The notes under the pieces: generated by a model | What the model was told of the DNA's origin: nothing | What the model saw: only the letters and a program-made list of their open reading frames with translations | Databases searched by the model: none | Position numbers and translations under genes: made by a program | Origin: a virus | Reading direction: 5' to 3' (one strand) | DNA: 42,996 nucleotides | IMG/VR virus record: IMGVR_UViG_3300032282_004968 | Coordinates: 1 to 42,996 of that record | In this document: one piece after another, positions 9,185 through 17,376 of the stretch | Layout of the letters: the number at the start of each line of letters is the position of its first letter | How positions within the stretch are numbered: the stretch's first letter is position 1

Positions 9185-9196
9185 ATCTGTCCCCAA

Positions 9197-9637
9197 TCAC
9201 ATGCACTGAGAAGCAGTCTTGAACTTATCGCCGTACTTCTCTTTATTCGCAGCCCAATCATCTTGAACAGACTTAGGCTGAGTCTTGAGCCACTTCTCGA
9301 AGCCGGCCGTATCACCCTCTTCAAAGCGGGCGTACCGGCGACGTGAACCACCGCTCTTGAGCATGGCATTCAACTCGGCCTTAATCGCCTTGGCCACCGG
9401 ACCACGCCACCGGGTTGCGTTGCTGAGGAAATACCGGACAATCATATCCCCGGGATCTGCGCCGTAATTATCATCCACGGACTCTAACTGCGCCATCGCA
9501 GCCATATACGGACGGGCGCCAAAATACACGTCTTTCCAATCGCGAGCGATTTCGCGAGCAATTTCGTACAGCGGGCGGGAAGCAATCTTCATCGCCGCTG
9601 TGCGGGACTCGAAAGCAAGCTCAACGGGCAATTTCAT
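9197..9637 (-). CDS. Conserved phage hypothetical protein (virion block)
   Basis: 146-residue protein. Its 'VYFGARPYMAAM' stretch and 'MIVRYFLSNATRWRGPVAKAIKAEL' region resemble a small conserved protein found in large phages, of unknown role. It looks mainly helical. ATG at 9637 is preferred because GGAG sits 6 bases before it; the ATG twelve bases upstream overlaps that site. It lies 12 bases before the Dps-like gene and is probably co-transcribed with it. The ending is lysine-rich (KEKYGDKFKTASQCM). No catalytic residues are apparent. Confidence 0.65.
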   Translation of the reverse strand: MKLPVELAFESRTAAMKIASRPLYEIAREIARDWKDVYFGARPYMAAMAQLESVDDNYGADPGDMIVRYFLSNATRWRGPVAKAIKAELNAMLKSGGSRRRYARFEEGDTAGFEKWLKTQPKSVQDDWAANKEKYGDKFKTASQCM

Positions 9638-9687
9638 GGTAGACTCCATAGTCTTGTGCTCAAAGCACGGTTACAAGTCAAAAAGAC

Positions 9688-10119
9688 TCAAACAAAAACG
9701 TCATAACCAACCTGGCCCGTAATCGTTGCACCTGCCTGAACCGTAAAACCTGTGACAAGTTTATTGACGATTCGCAATGGGGCGAAAATCCCAGGCGAAA
9801 GCTGAACCCTGTAGTTCGTGTTCGTCAAAGGCGTGGCGAAAACGACGTCCTTGTACGTCTCGGCGGTGAAAGTCAGTATGCCGTTGATTGCGCTTACAAG
9901 GGCCAAGATCGACTCCACCTGAGAAGTAGCCGAACAGATGTCGTCCGTCACCGATTGCGGCAAGCGGGTATAGGGGCTAACCACCATGCCATAGCGGTCG
10001 GTGATTTCACGGACGTACACGCGGCCTGTCGTCGCGTCCGCGCCAATCGTGAACGTGAAATACTCAGGGGGAACCCCCGAGCGGTACACGAATTCCGATA
10101 TGACGAGGGAAGCCGACAT
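9688..10119 (-). CDS. Putative virion or tail fibre-associated protein
   Basis: 143-residue beta-rich protein. The C-terminal half ('TNTNYRVQLSPG', 'RIVNKLVTGFTVQAG', 'GQVGYDVFV') has the pattern of a beta-sandwich repeat seen in phage tail fibre and receptor-binding proteins. The N-terminal half has 'FVYRSGVPPEYFTF' and 'GRVYVREITDRYG'. Its ATG follows the TGA of the preceding gene without a gap, implying coupled translation. Precise location in the virion cannot be told. Confidence 0.55.
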   Translation of the reverse strand: MSASLVISEFVYRSGVPPEYFTFTIGADATTGRVYVREITDRYGMVVSPYTRLPQSVTDDICSATSQVESILALVSAINGILTFTAETYKDVVFATPLTNTNYRVQLSPGIFAPLRIVNKLVTGFTVQAGATITGQVGYDVFV

Positions 10120-10431
10120 TCACCAAATCCCCGAAGTCTCACAGCCGTGTTTCTGGAACCAAGCGTCCAGTTCGACCAGACCCTTATGATCCGAGGACCA
10201 GACCTCAAGGAGGTCCAATCCGACACGGATACCCAGATCCGGTATCGGCTTGACGGAGCCCATCTTCACCCGACCATCCCGGAAAGACCGGAGCATGGTC
10301 GGGAGATTCTTGATGGGGCTCGCAGGTTGATATACCGTCAGCCGGTACTCGTCCCGGACACTGGCCTCTAGCCAGCGTCTTGCAACCTTATGCGCAAGGT
10401 CTACGACTTTTTTAGAAGATGGTTCGTCCAC
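10120..10431 (-). CDS. Small hypothetical protein
   Basis: 103-residue protein of no recognised family, with an N-terminal helical stretch ('KVVDLAHKVARRWLEASV') and a C-terminal alpha/beta part ending GCETSGIW. The start is taken as GTG 10431, but no ribosome site is evident and the true start could be elsewhere. It directly abuts the following virion-like gene. In other large phages proteins at this place belong to the head or tail completion set, but I see no motif to prove it. Confidence 0.5.
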   Translation of the reverse strand: MDEPSSKKVVDLAHKVARRWLEASVRDEYRLTVYQPASPIKNLPTMLRSFRDGRVKMGSVKPIPDLGIRVGLDLLEVWSSDHKGLVELDAWFQKHGCETSGIW

Positions 10432-10460
10432 GCAGATGCGTGTGTATAGACAACCTAAAA

Positions 10461-11075
10461 CTAAGCAATCACGTAAATCAGGGGGTCATTCCACGCCCCA
10501 CGTTGGACCTGCTTCATAATGTTCAAGTGTGCTGCAACATGCTTGAACAATAGCACATATGCCTCCATCCCCCGCATCCCGTTCAGTGCGCGCAAGGTTC
10601 GGAAGAACCGATGCCGGACATAACCCTGGGTCACACCAAGGCTTCTGGCCACGGTGCTTTGACACGTAGACTCCAGCATCTCAAGCATGATCCGGATATC
10701 CACTGGGTCTGAAACAACGGATTTGAGGTCCGCTTCAATCTGGTCGTGGTCGTATGCGGGCATCGTCAGGATATATTTGATCCTCGTCGCAGCCCTACGG
10801 AGTCGATAGCAGACGGTTGGCTGGCTGACTCCAAATAGATCAGCGATGGCGGACTGCCGCAACCTATGGAAGAAATACAACTCTAGGTAGTCTGCCTCGC
10901 GTGGGTGCAAATAAGGTAGTGCATCCCGGACTTTAGAGAAGTCCGCCGCACGGTCTTCACGCAAAGCCTCGACAAAATCCAAATCGGACACGCTCATGGA
11001 GTCCTCATTGGAAAAGACCGCCTCTAAGTCAGAAGGGTCCATCACAACATGCCTATTCCAGAAGCTATCACACAT
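10461..11075 (-). CDS. Sigma-70 region 4-like transcription factor
   Basis: 204-residue DNA-binding protein. The segment 'LHPREADYLELYFFHRLRQSAIADLFGVSQPTVCYRLRRA' (split here by text only) contains a helix-turn-helix of the sigma region 4/LuxR kind: a helix, the turn 'LFGVSQ', and a recognition helix. A second HTH-like stretch follows ('STVARSLGVTQGYVRHRFFRTL'). No clear region 2 for -10 recognition is seen, so it could be a divergent phage sigma factor or an HTH regulator. ATG at 11075 is favoured because AGGAGG lies 9 bases upstream; it overlaps the NusG-like stop by 8 bases. The stop is TAG. Adjacency to a NusG-like gene supports a role in redirecting RNA polymerase. Confidence 0.6.
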   Translation of the reverse strand: MCDSFWNRHVVMDPSDLEAVFSNEDSMSVSDLDFVEALREDRAADFSKVRDALPYLHPREADYLELYFFHRLRQSAIADLFGVSQPTVCYRLRRAATRIKYILTMPAYDHDQIEADLKSVVSDPVDIRIMLEMLESTCQSTVARSLGVTQGYVRHRFFRTLRALNGMRGMEAYVLLFKHVAAHLNIMKQVQRGAWNDPLIYVIA

Positions 11076-11721
11076 CAGAATCATCCTCCTGGGACTGGTT
11101 GGGGTTGTCTCCAAAAATAGATGATGATTGTGTGTGGTAACTCGGATAGATGTCAGAAGGCGAATCGAAACCTAAAACACCATCGGCGGGACGCAAAGAA
11201 TAACGCGGGAATACTCGAATTGCTTCTATCGTCCTCATCTTCACAAGAACAAAAGCGTCATCACCGTGGACTTCAACAACTTTGCCGACCAGACCCTTGT
11301 GCAGTCCCTCGTGGACTCTAACTTCGGAGTCCAGTTCGATCTCACATGAGATCATCTGGCGCAGCCGATTTTGTAGATCCTGCACCGACTTGTTCGGTGC
11401 AGGGGTTAAGATCGCAAGCTTGCCCGCACCTACCCGGTGCATGACGGACTTGATGTTTGGGCTTCTATTTGGAAGGGAGAGATACTGAGTGTCCGGCAGG
11501 CCCGTCGCCACGAAGGCGTAACCTTCGATCACGTTAATCACCGCACGGCGACGATGCCTCACGATGACTGTATATGGGACGAAGATCGGGTGTTCTTCGT
11601 CGCAATTCAAAATTGCACGTAGATGTGATTCTAGCCCACCTTCTTCCGCGAGACGTTCACCCACTTCGGTGAGTTCAAGTACAACCCATGTCAGTTCGTC
11701 ACGTTGATCTTTGACCCGCAC
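11068..11721 (-). CDS. NusG/Spt5-like transcription elongation factor
   Basis: 217-residue protein with NusG architecture. Residues ~10-110 match an NGN domain: 'WVVLELTEVGE', 'PIFVPYTVIVRHRRR', then 'VIEGYAFVATGLPD', the counterpart of the NusG 'fPGYVFV' strand. Residues ~130-175 form a KOW motif ('VRVHEGLHKGLVGKVVEV'), the ribosomal or Rho contact module in bacterial NusG. The tail is acidic and Ser/Gln-rich. NusG proteins bind the beta-prime clamp helices of RNA polymerase and promote processivity. It starts at GTG with GGAG 8 bases upstream, overlapping the dnaX end by 23 bases and followed by the sigma-like gene. An antitermination role is inferred. Confidence 0.72.
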   Translation of the reverse strand: MRVKDQRDELTWVVLELTEVGERLAEEGGLESHLRAILNCDEEHPIFVPYTVIVRHRRRAVINVIEGYAFVATGLPDTQYLSLPNRSPNIKSVMHRVGAGKLAILTPAPNKSVQDLQNRLRQMISCEIELDSEVRVHEGLHKGLVGKVVEVHGDDAFVLVKMRTIEAIRVFPRYSLRPADGVLGFDSPSDIYPSYHTQSSSIFGDNPNQSQEDDSDV

Positions 11722-13060
11722 TCGTCAGTCTCCGTAAGTGAAGGCTGACAATGCCCCGGAATATTTCAGGGTCCAGACTGTCCGTTCCCATAGAAACGGA
11801 CGGGCTATGTACGCGACGTGATGCTGCCCCGCCCCCAACGGCACGGGGATCAACCTTGACTGTAGAAGGTGCTGTGGGTTTAGTAGCATTTGTGGCTACA
11901 TTACCCACGGCCATACTTTTTTCTGCTGAAGTTGTGGCCGGCGCAATCAAAGGCTGTTGCATGACCACGGGCGCAGGCACAAAACTTACCTGAGCACCAT
12001 TCGTAAGCTCATTATGAATGGCCACCGCATCAAGAATCAATGTCTGCGACGTGGGCCTGCGAGGTGGGGCAGAAAAACGGGTGCATACAGAAAGCAACTG
12101 AGCACCACGGCTCGACAAGGTTTCCATCTTACGGGCATTCCAATGGGCTGGAGCCTTGCCCACGCCCAGATGCAAGCGGTAGGCAATCAGAGAAGCCTCG
12201 GCCAAACGCCCATAAAGCGAAGTCGGGCTCGCCCCATCAGCGAGGGCTGCCGCCATAGACACGACGGCGCCTACGTCCGTGCCCATCGCGGAAATCAAGT
12301 CAAGCACCAGATCGTTCGCACCCAAGCCCAAATAAGAGGCCACGCTTGCTTGCGTCACCGGACCCAACACCGACACACCCTCAAGGGTCTTCAGCGCGTC
12401 CCGAATATGGCACTCGACGACTTCGGCGATGGTCACCAACGCATCATGGTCGAAGGACAGACCCTCTTGCCCACAGACCCATGCTAAACGAGCGGCGATG
12501 CCTTCCGGGGATACGGCCTTGATCGTAAAAGCAGGGGCGCACCGCGAGAAAATCGTCGGTTGCATCTTGTCCGGCTCAGTCGTACAGAAGATGCAGACAA
12601 GTTGTTTGTCCTGCGTGCCTGAGATGCAATCCTCCATCGGCTTGAGCAGCGCGTCTAAGGCGGATTTTGACAGCCGATGGGATTCGTCGATCAAGTAAAT
12701 GCGGCGCTTCCCCGAGAACGACGAATACTGGATGTCTTCGGTAATCCGAAGCATGTCGTCCTTTGTCGAACGAGTCGCGGCATCAATCTCAATCAGGCAT
12801 TCGTGTGGGCGTTCTTCGAGAAGTGTGGTGCAAGACGAGCAGACATCACAGGGATCCCCCTCAACGGGAGATGTACAAAGCAATGCACGCGCTAGGATGC
12901 GCCCCGTAGTTGTCTTTCCAGATCCGAACTGGCCACAAAAAACATAGGATTGGTGATACCCCCTGTTTTCCTTGACTAGCTGGCGAAGAACGTGGACAGA
13001 CGCCTCTTGGCCCAGAACGTCAGCATATCGACGAGGACGATATTTTGTGTCAAAGGCCAA
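11699..13060 (-). CDS. dnaX: DNA polymerase III gamma/tau clamp-loader subunit
   Basis: 453-residue clamp-loader ATPase. 'TKYRPRRYADVLGQ' is the family N-terminal signature. Walker A is GQFGSGKTT (43-51). A zinc module of cysteines C62, C71, C74 and C77 follows, as in bacterial DnaX. The DEAD/H-type Walker B is DESH (125-128), and the SRC arginine-finger motif is at 172-174. 'DALLKPMED' matches the conserved 'NALLKTLEE'. The C-terminal ~100 residues are Ala/Pro/Thr-rich linker-like sequence, shorter than the tau tail of Escherichia coli. The start is TTG with AAGGTG upstream; no ATG fits the conserved N-terminus. It would load the DnaN-like clamp encoded at 16220-17368 together with delta and delta-prime at 34-36 kb. 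Confidence 0.93.
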   Translation of the reverse strand: MAFDTKYRPRRYADVLGQEASVHVLRQLVKENRGYHQSYVFCGQFGSGKTTTGRILARALLCTSPVEGDPCDVCSSCTTLLEERPHECLIEIDAATRSTKDDMLRITEDIQYSSFSGKRRIYLIDESHRLSKSALDALLKPMEDCISGTQDKQLVCIFCTTEPDKMQPTIFSRCAPAFTIKAVSPEGIAARLAWVCGQEGLSFDHDALVTIAEVVECHIRDALKTLEGVSVLGPVTQASVASYLGLGANDLVLDLISAMGTDVGAVVSMAAALADGASPTSLYGRLAEASLIAYRLHLGVGKAPAHWNARKMETLSSRGAQLLSVCTRFSAPPRRPTSQTLILDAVAIHNELTNGAQVSFVPAPVVMQQPLIAPATTSAEKSMAVGNVATNATKPTAPSTVKVDPRAVGGGAASRRVHSPSVSMGTDSLDPEIFRGIVSLHLRRLTSAGQRST

Positions 13061-13069
13061 GGGGCACCT

Positions 13070-13147
13070 TTATCGGAGGTCGATAAGCAAAGGCATGGTC
13101 TGAGGCTGATTAGATAAGGCGGCCTCCATGAGGCGCCGAAGGATCAC
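13070..13147 (-). CDS. Possible 25-residue micro-gene
   Basis: The 122-base gap between dnaX and the next gene carries a short open frame beginning GTG at 13147 and ending TAA: MILRRLMEAALSNQPQTMPL and five more residues. It is amphipathic and protein-like and stops 9 bases before the dnaX start, so it may serve as a translational coupler. No clear ribosome binding site precedes the GTG. It could equally be chance. Confidence 0.3.
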   Translation of the reverse strand: MILRRLMEAALSNQPQTMPLLIDLR

Positions 13148-13182
13148 GTCGATGCGGTGGCGAACTTATGGATGGGCACAAG

Positions 13183-13650
13183 TCAGTCGTCAGACCCGAA
13201 GAGGTCTTCCACGGGCGACGCCTTCTCATTCTCGTCCCCCTCATCCTTGGGGAACCACATGCCGTACCGTTCAATATTGTCCCGGAAAGCCGCGATATCG
13301 GGCTTGGCAATCGAACACTTCGGCTCCGCTGTCTTTTCGTCCTCTTCGCACCGACATGAACAAAGCAGATGATCCAGCAAGGCTTCCTGCTGCGTGTGAT
13401 CCAATTCATGCTCCCACACATCGGCTCCGATTTCGAGCATGAACTTGTAACTCGTGTTTCCGATGGCATTCGCCACCGGAGTCACCTTGCGACTCGTACC
13501 GAGGGTCACACGCCCACCAGACTTGCCAGCCTTGTCCCGAAACACAACGACGATTTCATCCAGAACCAGAGCCAGATCCGGGTGATTGTTCGCCACCAGC
13601 TTCCGCACGATGCTGTGGACATCTTCGCCAGCTTTCCAGAAATCAGCCAT
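13183..13650 (-). CDS. Phage metallopeptidase-like protein with degenerate HEXXH
   Basis: 155-residue protein resembling the putative phage metallopeptidase family (Pfam PhageMetallopep). The family block 'W....Q..ALLDHELCHC....KPDF..F....ERHG.W' is matched by 'VWEHELDHTQQEALLDHLLCSC' and 'IAKPDIAAFRDNIERYGMW'. At the zinc-site position the sequence is HLLCS rather than HELCH, so the catalytic Glu and second His are missing; an HELDH lies about twelve residues earlier and could be a shifted metal site. The tail is acidic. ATG 13650 has GGGAG nine bases upstream. It is likely not a conventional protease, and its substrate is unknown. Confidence 0.6.
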   Translation of the reverse strand: MADFWKAGEDVHSIVRKLVANNHPDLALVLDEIVVVFRDKAGKSGGRVTLGTSRKVTPVANAIGNTSYKFMLEIGADVWEHELDHTQQEALLDHLLCSCRCEEDEKTAEPKCSIAKPDIAAFRDNIERYGMWFPKDEGDENEKASPVEDLFGSDD

Positions 13651-13652
13651 CT

Positions 13653-14393
13653 TCAAAATCTCCCATTCAAGTATTGGACAAAGGCAGCCTGCAACGCGGG
13701 CTTGCCACCGGCTTCCCAGATCGCACCTGGGTCTTTGCCCCCTCGGTAGCGAACGGTTTGGACACGCAGGTTTACGTCTTCAAGACGTTGACGTGCCCCC
13801 TTATGGAATCTCCCAGTAGCATCCGTGCGCCCATCTGCCATCCCCCTGCCCGTGGCATCCTCATCGAAGGCCAAGTAAACATTCGCCTGGGGTTGCATGA
13901 ACCGGGACAAGAAGTTTACCTGATCCGAAGACAAATGTGCGCCTCCACAAGCTAAGGCAACTGCACGGCGGGGAAGCGCATGAATGATGGCAAGGTCGAA
14001 TACGCCCTCCACAAGCCAAATGTCCGCGCCATCCCAGATGTGGGATAGTGACGTTGGCGTCATGCCATAGAATGTCGGTGTCCATTTTGATGGGGGCAGG
14101 AAGTGCTTCATCACCCCCTTCTCCCCACGCCATCGTCGGTACTCCACACCGAGCAACTTTCCGGAGGGCGCCCAAACAGGAACCGACAACCATCCGAGCA
14201 CGGCTTCGCCGTGTGGGCCAAAACGACGTGTGTATTCTGGGTCAGGACAAGGGGACTCCGAGAGCGCCCACATGCCTATCCGACACTCTTGCATGAAGGG
14301 TTCGGGTAGGCCCCGGCCAAGGCAGTACCCCATGGCTTCTTCAGGTATGTGCCCCGCAGCGATTTGTAGGGCGTCATGCAACCATGTTTTCAT
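13653..14393 (-). CDS. DnaG-type TOPRIM primase-like protein
   Basis: About 246 residues. The core is a TOPRIM domain: 'IWLVEGVFDLAIIHAL' with the conserved Glu (129), a glycine turn near 'ALACGGAHLSSDQ', and the acidic motif FDEDATGR (Asp177, Asp179). The N-terminal part ('AMGYCLGRGLPEPFMQECRIG') matches the segment preceding TOPRIM in DnaG-type primases. There is no N-terminal zinc finger and no fused helicase domain, so it is a compact version. ATG 14393 is chosen by the domain boundary; there is no ribosome site, and it overlaps the upstream gene by 20 bases, implying coupling. It probably makes primers or initiates phage replication. Confidence 0.75.
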   Translation of the reverse strand: MKTWLHDALQIAAGHIPEEAMGYCLGRGLPEPFMQECRIGMWALSESPCPDPEYTRRFGPHGEAVLGWLSVPVWAPSGKLLGVEYRRWRGEKGVMKHFLPPSKWTPTFYGMTPTSLSHIWDGADIWLVEGVFDLAIIHALPRRAVALACGGAHLSSDQVNFLSRFMQPQANVYLAFDEDATGRGMADGRTDATGRFHKGARQRLEDVNLRVQTVRYRGGKDPGAIWEAGGKPALQAAFVQYLNGRF

Positions 14394-14856
14394 GGGGGCG
14401 AACGATGCAAATTCCGCGAGATGGGTTATGCACAACGGCGGCGGCACTGTCGTCCGCCACGAATACCGTGCCCACATAAGCACGGTCTGTGGGCACGATG
14501 GCGAAACGGACGGACGCAGGCAACCACGGAGCATTTTCGTGGTCCAACACGTCGTACTCCGAGAAATCATATTCCTGCATCCGAGCTTCAGCTTCCCCCA
14601 CGGATGCTACAACGGACCCCCAACCGTATGTCTCCGAAGCCGCCATCACGGCCTCCAGAAGCTCAGCGAACAAAAGGTTCGGTTGTACCTGACGAACAAC
14701 GGCACGTACAAAACCCCCTGAGAAGGGGGCTTCCCTCCAGGTCACGGCCTTAGATGATGTGACTAAGTACGGCCCGGATTCAGGTGGGACAGGCACCTCG
14801 ATCATAAGGGGCAGCTTTCCCGCTGCGAGCGGGACGAAATCCAACAATGGGATCAT
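14374..14856 (-). CDS. Hypothetical protein between primase and membrane protein
   Basis: 160-residue protein, unrecognised. It has an alpha/beta pattern with alternating hydrophobic stretches (VRAVVRQVQPNLLFAELLEAV; YVGTVFVADDSAAAVV, both shown in part). ATG 14856 overlaps the upstream stop as ATGA and has GGAAG six bases before it. It sits upstream of and overlaps the TOPRIM primase gene, so its product may work with it, but nothing in the sequence shows how. Confidence 0.6.
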   Translation of the reverse strand: MIPLLDFVPLAAGKLPLMIEVPVPPESGPYLVTSSKAVTWREAPFSGGFVRAVVRQVQPNLLFAELLEAVMAASETYGWGSVVASVGEAEARMQEYDFSEYDVLDHENAPWLPASVRFAIVPTDRAYVGTVFVADDSAAAVVHNPSRGICIVRPHENMVA

Positions 14857-15587
14857 GGCTTCTTCCAGATTCCCCAGAAAAGCGCCCCTAACGCTAGGCC
14901 CACGGCCAATAGAAAAGGCCGTACTTTCGCGGCAGCCACACGATTTGCGTTTGCTGCCACCACGAGTCGATGCACATCATCATTGATTGTGGTCAGGGAG
15001 ACCTGAATCGACTTTATGTTATCGCTCAGAGAGTCCAGTGTCTCTTGACGATAGAGGGGCTTGGCTGTTTTCTGTTTCTGATCGAGTGCCCGTTCAACCC
15101 GAAGGGCAACCAGTTCCCGTGCATTATCCTCAAGCTTGGCTCGAATCTCCGTAGCTGCCTCGGGCGTGTCTGCCCAAATGGGCAGATCCCCCACCGTGCC
15201 GGCGTGACATGGATCTGTGGGTTCTGGGCGGGCTCCGTCCAGAACCCACAACAGGGCCGCCACGTCAGCATATTTTGCGGCGATCTCAGAAGGCGGTGCA
15301 TCCTTAAAGAAGGTCTTTACTTGGACCCGAGCATCTTCCGGTGTATGCAATGGCTCGAAAAAACCGCAACTGGAGGCAACCCGCTCTATCCGGTCATCAC
15401 ACGGCGATCTATAGCGGGGACAACCTTCGGCCCCACACGTCCCGATCTTGCCGACCTTCCCCGTATCCAGCAAGATATTGTGGGTGCAGTTCGAAGACAC
15501 AATCGCAAGTCTGGATTCGATTTCGCGTTTGGCGTGGCGAAATTGCACCTGTTTTAGCTTCTGGGTTATGTCGGCTTGGCTTTTCAC
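14853..15587 (-). CDS. Cysteine-containing protein with C-terminal membrane anchor
   Basis: 244-residue protein. The N-terminal third has a cluster of cysteines (NCTH, GTCGAEGCPRYRSPC, SSCGF), suggesting a small zinc-binding unit. The middle is helical and charged, with a likely coiled coil ('LSDNIKSIQVSLTTINDDVHRL'). The C-terminus is a single hydrophobic helix ('PFLLAVGLALGALFWGIW') followed by KKP, i.e. a tail-anchored inner-membrane protein with the bulk in the cytoplasm. It starts at GTG 15587, three bases after the previous stop. The role is unknown; attachment of a replication or recombination complex to the membrane is speculation. Confidence 0.6.
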   Translation of the reverse strand: MKSQADITQKLKQVQFRHAKREIESRLAIVSSNCTHNILLDTGKVGKIGTCGAEGCPRYRSPCDDRIERVASSCGFFEPLHTPEDARVQVKTFFKDAPPSEIAAKYADVAALLWVLDGARPEPTDPCHAGTVGDLPIWADTPEAATEIRAKLEDNARELVALRVERALDQKQKTAKPLYRQETLDSLSDNIKSIQVSLTTINDDVHRLVVAANANRVAAAKVRPFLLAVGLALGALFWGIWKKP

Positions 15588-15590
15588 TTG

Positions 15591-16232
15591 TCACCGGGCA
15601 TGGAGGAGCTTGAAGGTGGCTTCGCCATCTTTTTTTTGAATCCGATAGGCGCAGTCAGCCTCCTCAACAAGGGTCTGACTATGAGACACCGCCAGGATAT
15701 CAAGGTCTAGCCGCTTCGCAAGCAATCTCAAAAAACGACCTACGCGAGGGACGTAGTGCTCTGCAACAGCCGCCAAGGATTCGTCCAACAAGATCAAAGG
15801 ACGTAGCCCTCTGCGGTGAGTCACGACAATGCGAAGCAGTACAGACTGCACGGTGGAGATCGATCCACCGTAGGCGTCAACACTTGAACCTTCCACAGTC
15901 CCATGTGCGTCAGTTTGACTGGTAAGGAGGTCCACTGACACCTTACCTCTCTGCACATCGACATCGGCCCGAACCGTCAGATGAATGTCATCGAAAACAG
16001 CACGCAGACCCTCAGTAAGGAGATCCTGCGCGAGCTTTGCGTTGTCCACCACCTCGCGGTCAATCAAAGCGCGAAACACCTCGGCCACCCGAGCAAGCAC
16101 TTGATCCTCATGCTCTAAATTCCGAATGCGAGCGCACACATGCTCAAGCTCAGACGTGGCTACGGCACGGACCCCTGAGATCCGTGCCGCATCCAAACGC
16201 AACCGATCTAGTCGTGTTGTCAGTTCTTCCAC
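15591..16232 (-). CDS. Rad50/SbcC-like ATPase, C-terminal half
   Basis: 213-residue protein representing only the second half of a Rad50/SMC ATPase. Residues 1-60 look like a coiled-coil return helix. The ABC signature motif is 'YGGSIS' (121-126), Walker B is LILLDE (146-151) and the H-loop is VSHS (182-185). There is no Walker A and no CxxC hook. The matching first half, with Walker A and a zinc hook, is encoded separately at 20915-22084. Together they would form a Rad50-Mre11 type nuclease with the product of 18617-19582. The start is GTG 16232, overlapping the sliding clamp gene by 13 bases. Splitting is unusual because Rad50 is normally a single chain. Confidence 0.72.
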   Translation of the reverse strand: MEELTTRLDRLRLDAARISGVRAVATSELEHVCARIRNLEHEDQVLARVAEVFRALIDREVVDNAKLAQDLLTEGLRAVFDDIHLTVRADVDVQRGKVSVDLLTSQTDAHGTVEGSSVDAYGGSISTVQSVLLRIVVTHRRGLRPLILLDESLAAVAEHYVPRVGRFLRLLAKRLDLDILAVSHSQTLVEEADCAYRIQKKDGEATFKLLHAR

Positions 16233-17368
16233 ACGAGAACCGCAAAATAATCCGTGCCGCCAGCTTCAACGGGGTCAGTGTGTCGAACCCCAATGAAGCC
16301 GCCCTTGCCACGGATGTTCACGCCCAGTTTCAGTTCAGCCACACCGAAGGTATCAGCAATCGACTTGATATACTGATGCCCGATGATAAAGCCCTCGCCA
16401 CCGAACACGTCTCCGTTGACAATATCCCCCTTGACCGTCAAGGGGTAATCATCGTCACCACCGGCATCTGATGGCATGGATGCCATCACACGTCCATCGA
16501 GATAGCGGAGACGAATTGTCTCGTGGTTCTTCGGGGCAGACGCAGACAGGATGCTGATTGCGGACTTGAAGTCTGCTAGGTCGAGCGTAAACGACGCAGC
16601 ATCCTGGTTGTCGGGGTTCACGTCGAGCTTGGGGAAAGCAACCGTAGGCCGGGTGATCCCAACGTAGCCGCCATCGGCACGACGGAACAAGGCACACGCC
16701 CCACCGCCTTCCGACGATGAACGTTCGGAAGTCAAAATTTCCACGTCTGAAAGCAGCGTGTCCTTGAGCGACAAGAAGCGCGTCACGGTGCTCACGTCCT
16801 TGCCAGGAAGGCGGACATTGAGCCCAGGCATGCCCACTCGAACATGCGACAACGCGCGACGATCCGTAGACCAGAGCGTGCCGTTGATCGCCTCAATCTG
16901 GCAAATTTCAGGCTTTGTCGTGTCATCAGACGACACAAAGCACTTGGACACGTTGATCGCCCGAAGCAACGTCGTCGGGGCAATCGACCCATCGGACTTG
17001 GCCTCCGAGTAGAGGCGATCCCAGTATGGAAACTTGTTCGGGTCAAGGGACCGCAGACGAATGCGGCCCTTGGCGCCCTTGGCCGTGACCTCGCCACTGG
17101 TATCGGACGTGATCGTCAGCACACCATCAGCGACACCAGACAACCACTTGTCCAGACGCCAAGCCTCGACCGTAAATGAGTCCTCACCCTCGACGAGGCA
17201 CTTCAGCGGAATACCGCTGAAAGTACGCATATCATAGGCAAGGATTTCAACACCGGCACCTGCACGTCGGAACAGGTAATGCGACGACAGGTCCGTACCC
17301 GAACCCACCGTCAGGCCAGAAACGGAAAGAGCGCACTCCAAATCCACCTTGGATACTTCGATTTTCAT
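16220..17368 (-). CDS. dnaN: DNA polymerase III beta-like sliding clamp
   Basis: 382-residue protein with the size and pattern of the bacterial beta clamp. The N-terminal domain follows the DnaN order: 'MKIEVSKVDLECALSVSG', a strand with 'EILAYDMRTFSGIPL', 'FTVEAWRLDKWL', then 'GRIRLRSLDPNKFPYW', equivalent to the beta 'f.l..l....FP' element. Two further domain repeats of similar length follow, e.g. 'FTLDLADFKSAISILS' and 'RVMASM'. The clamp encircles DNA and tethers polymerase. ATG 17368 has GAGG seven bases upstream; an in-frame TTG earlier is discarded. It lies upstream of the Rad50 C-half with a small overlap. Sequence identity to cellular clamps looks low, so the call rests on pattern plus the presence of three clamp-loader genes. 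Confidence 0.75.
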   Translation of the reverse strand: MKIEVSKVDLECALSVSGLTVGSGTDLSSHYLFRRAGAGVEILAYDMRTFSGIPLKCLVEGEDSFTVEAWRLDKWLSGVADGVLTITSDTSGEVTAKGAKGRIRLRSLDPNKFPYWDRLYSEAKSDGSIAPTTLLRAINVSKCFVSSDDTTKPEICQIEAINGTLWSTDRRALSHVRVGMPGLNVRLPGKDVSTVTRFLSLKDTLLSDVEILTSERSSSEGGGACALFRRADGGYVGITRPTVAFPKLDVNPDNQDAASFTLDLADFKSAISILSASAPKNHETIRLRYLDGRVMASMPSDAGGDDDYPLTVKGDIVNGDVFGGEGFIIGHQYIKSIADTFGVAELKLGVNIRGKGGFIGVRHTDPVEAGGTDYFAVLVWKN

Positions 17369-17376
17369 TAAAATCC

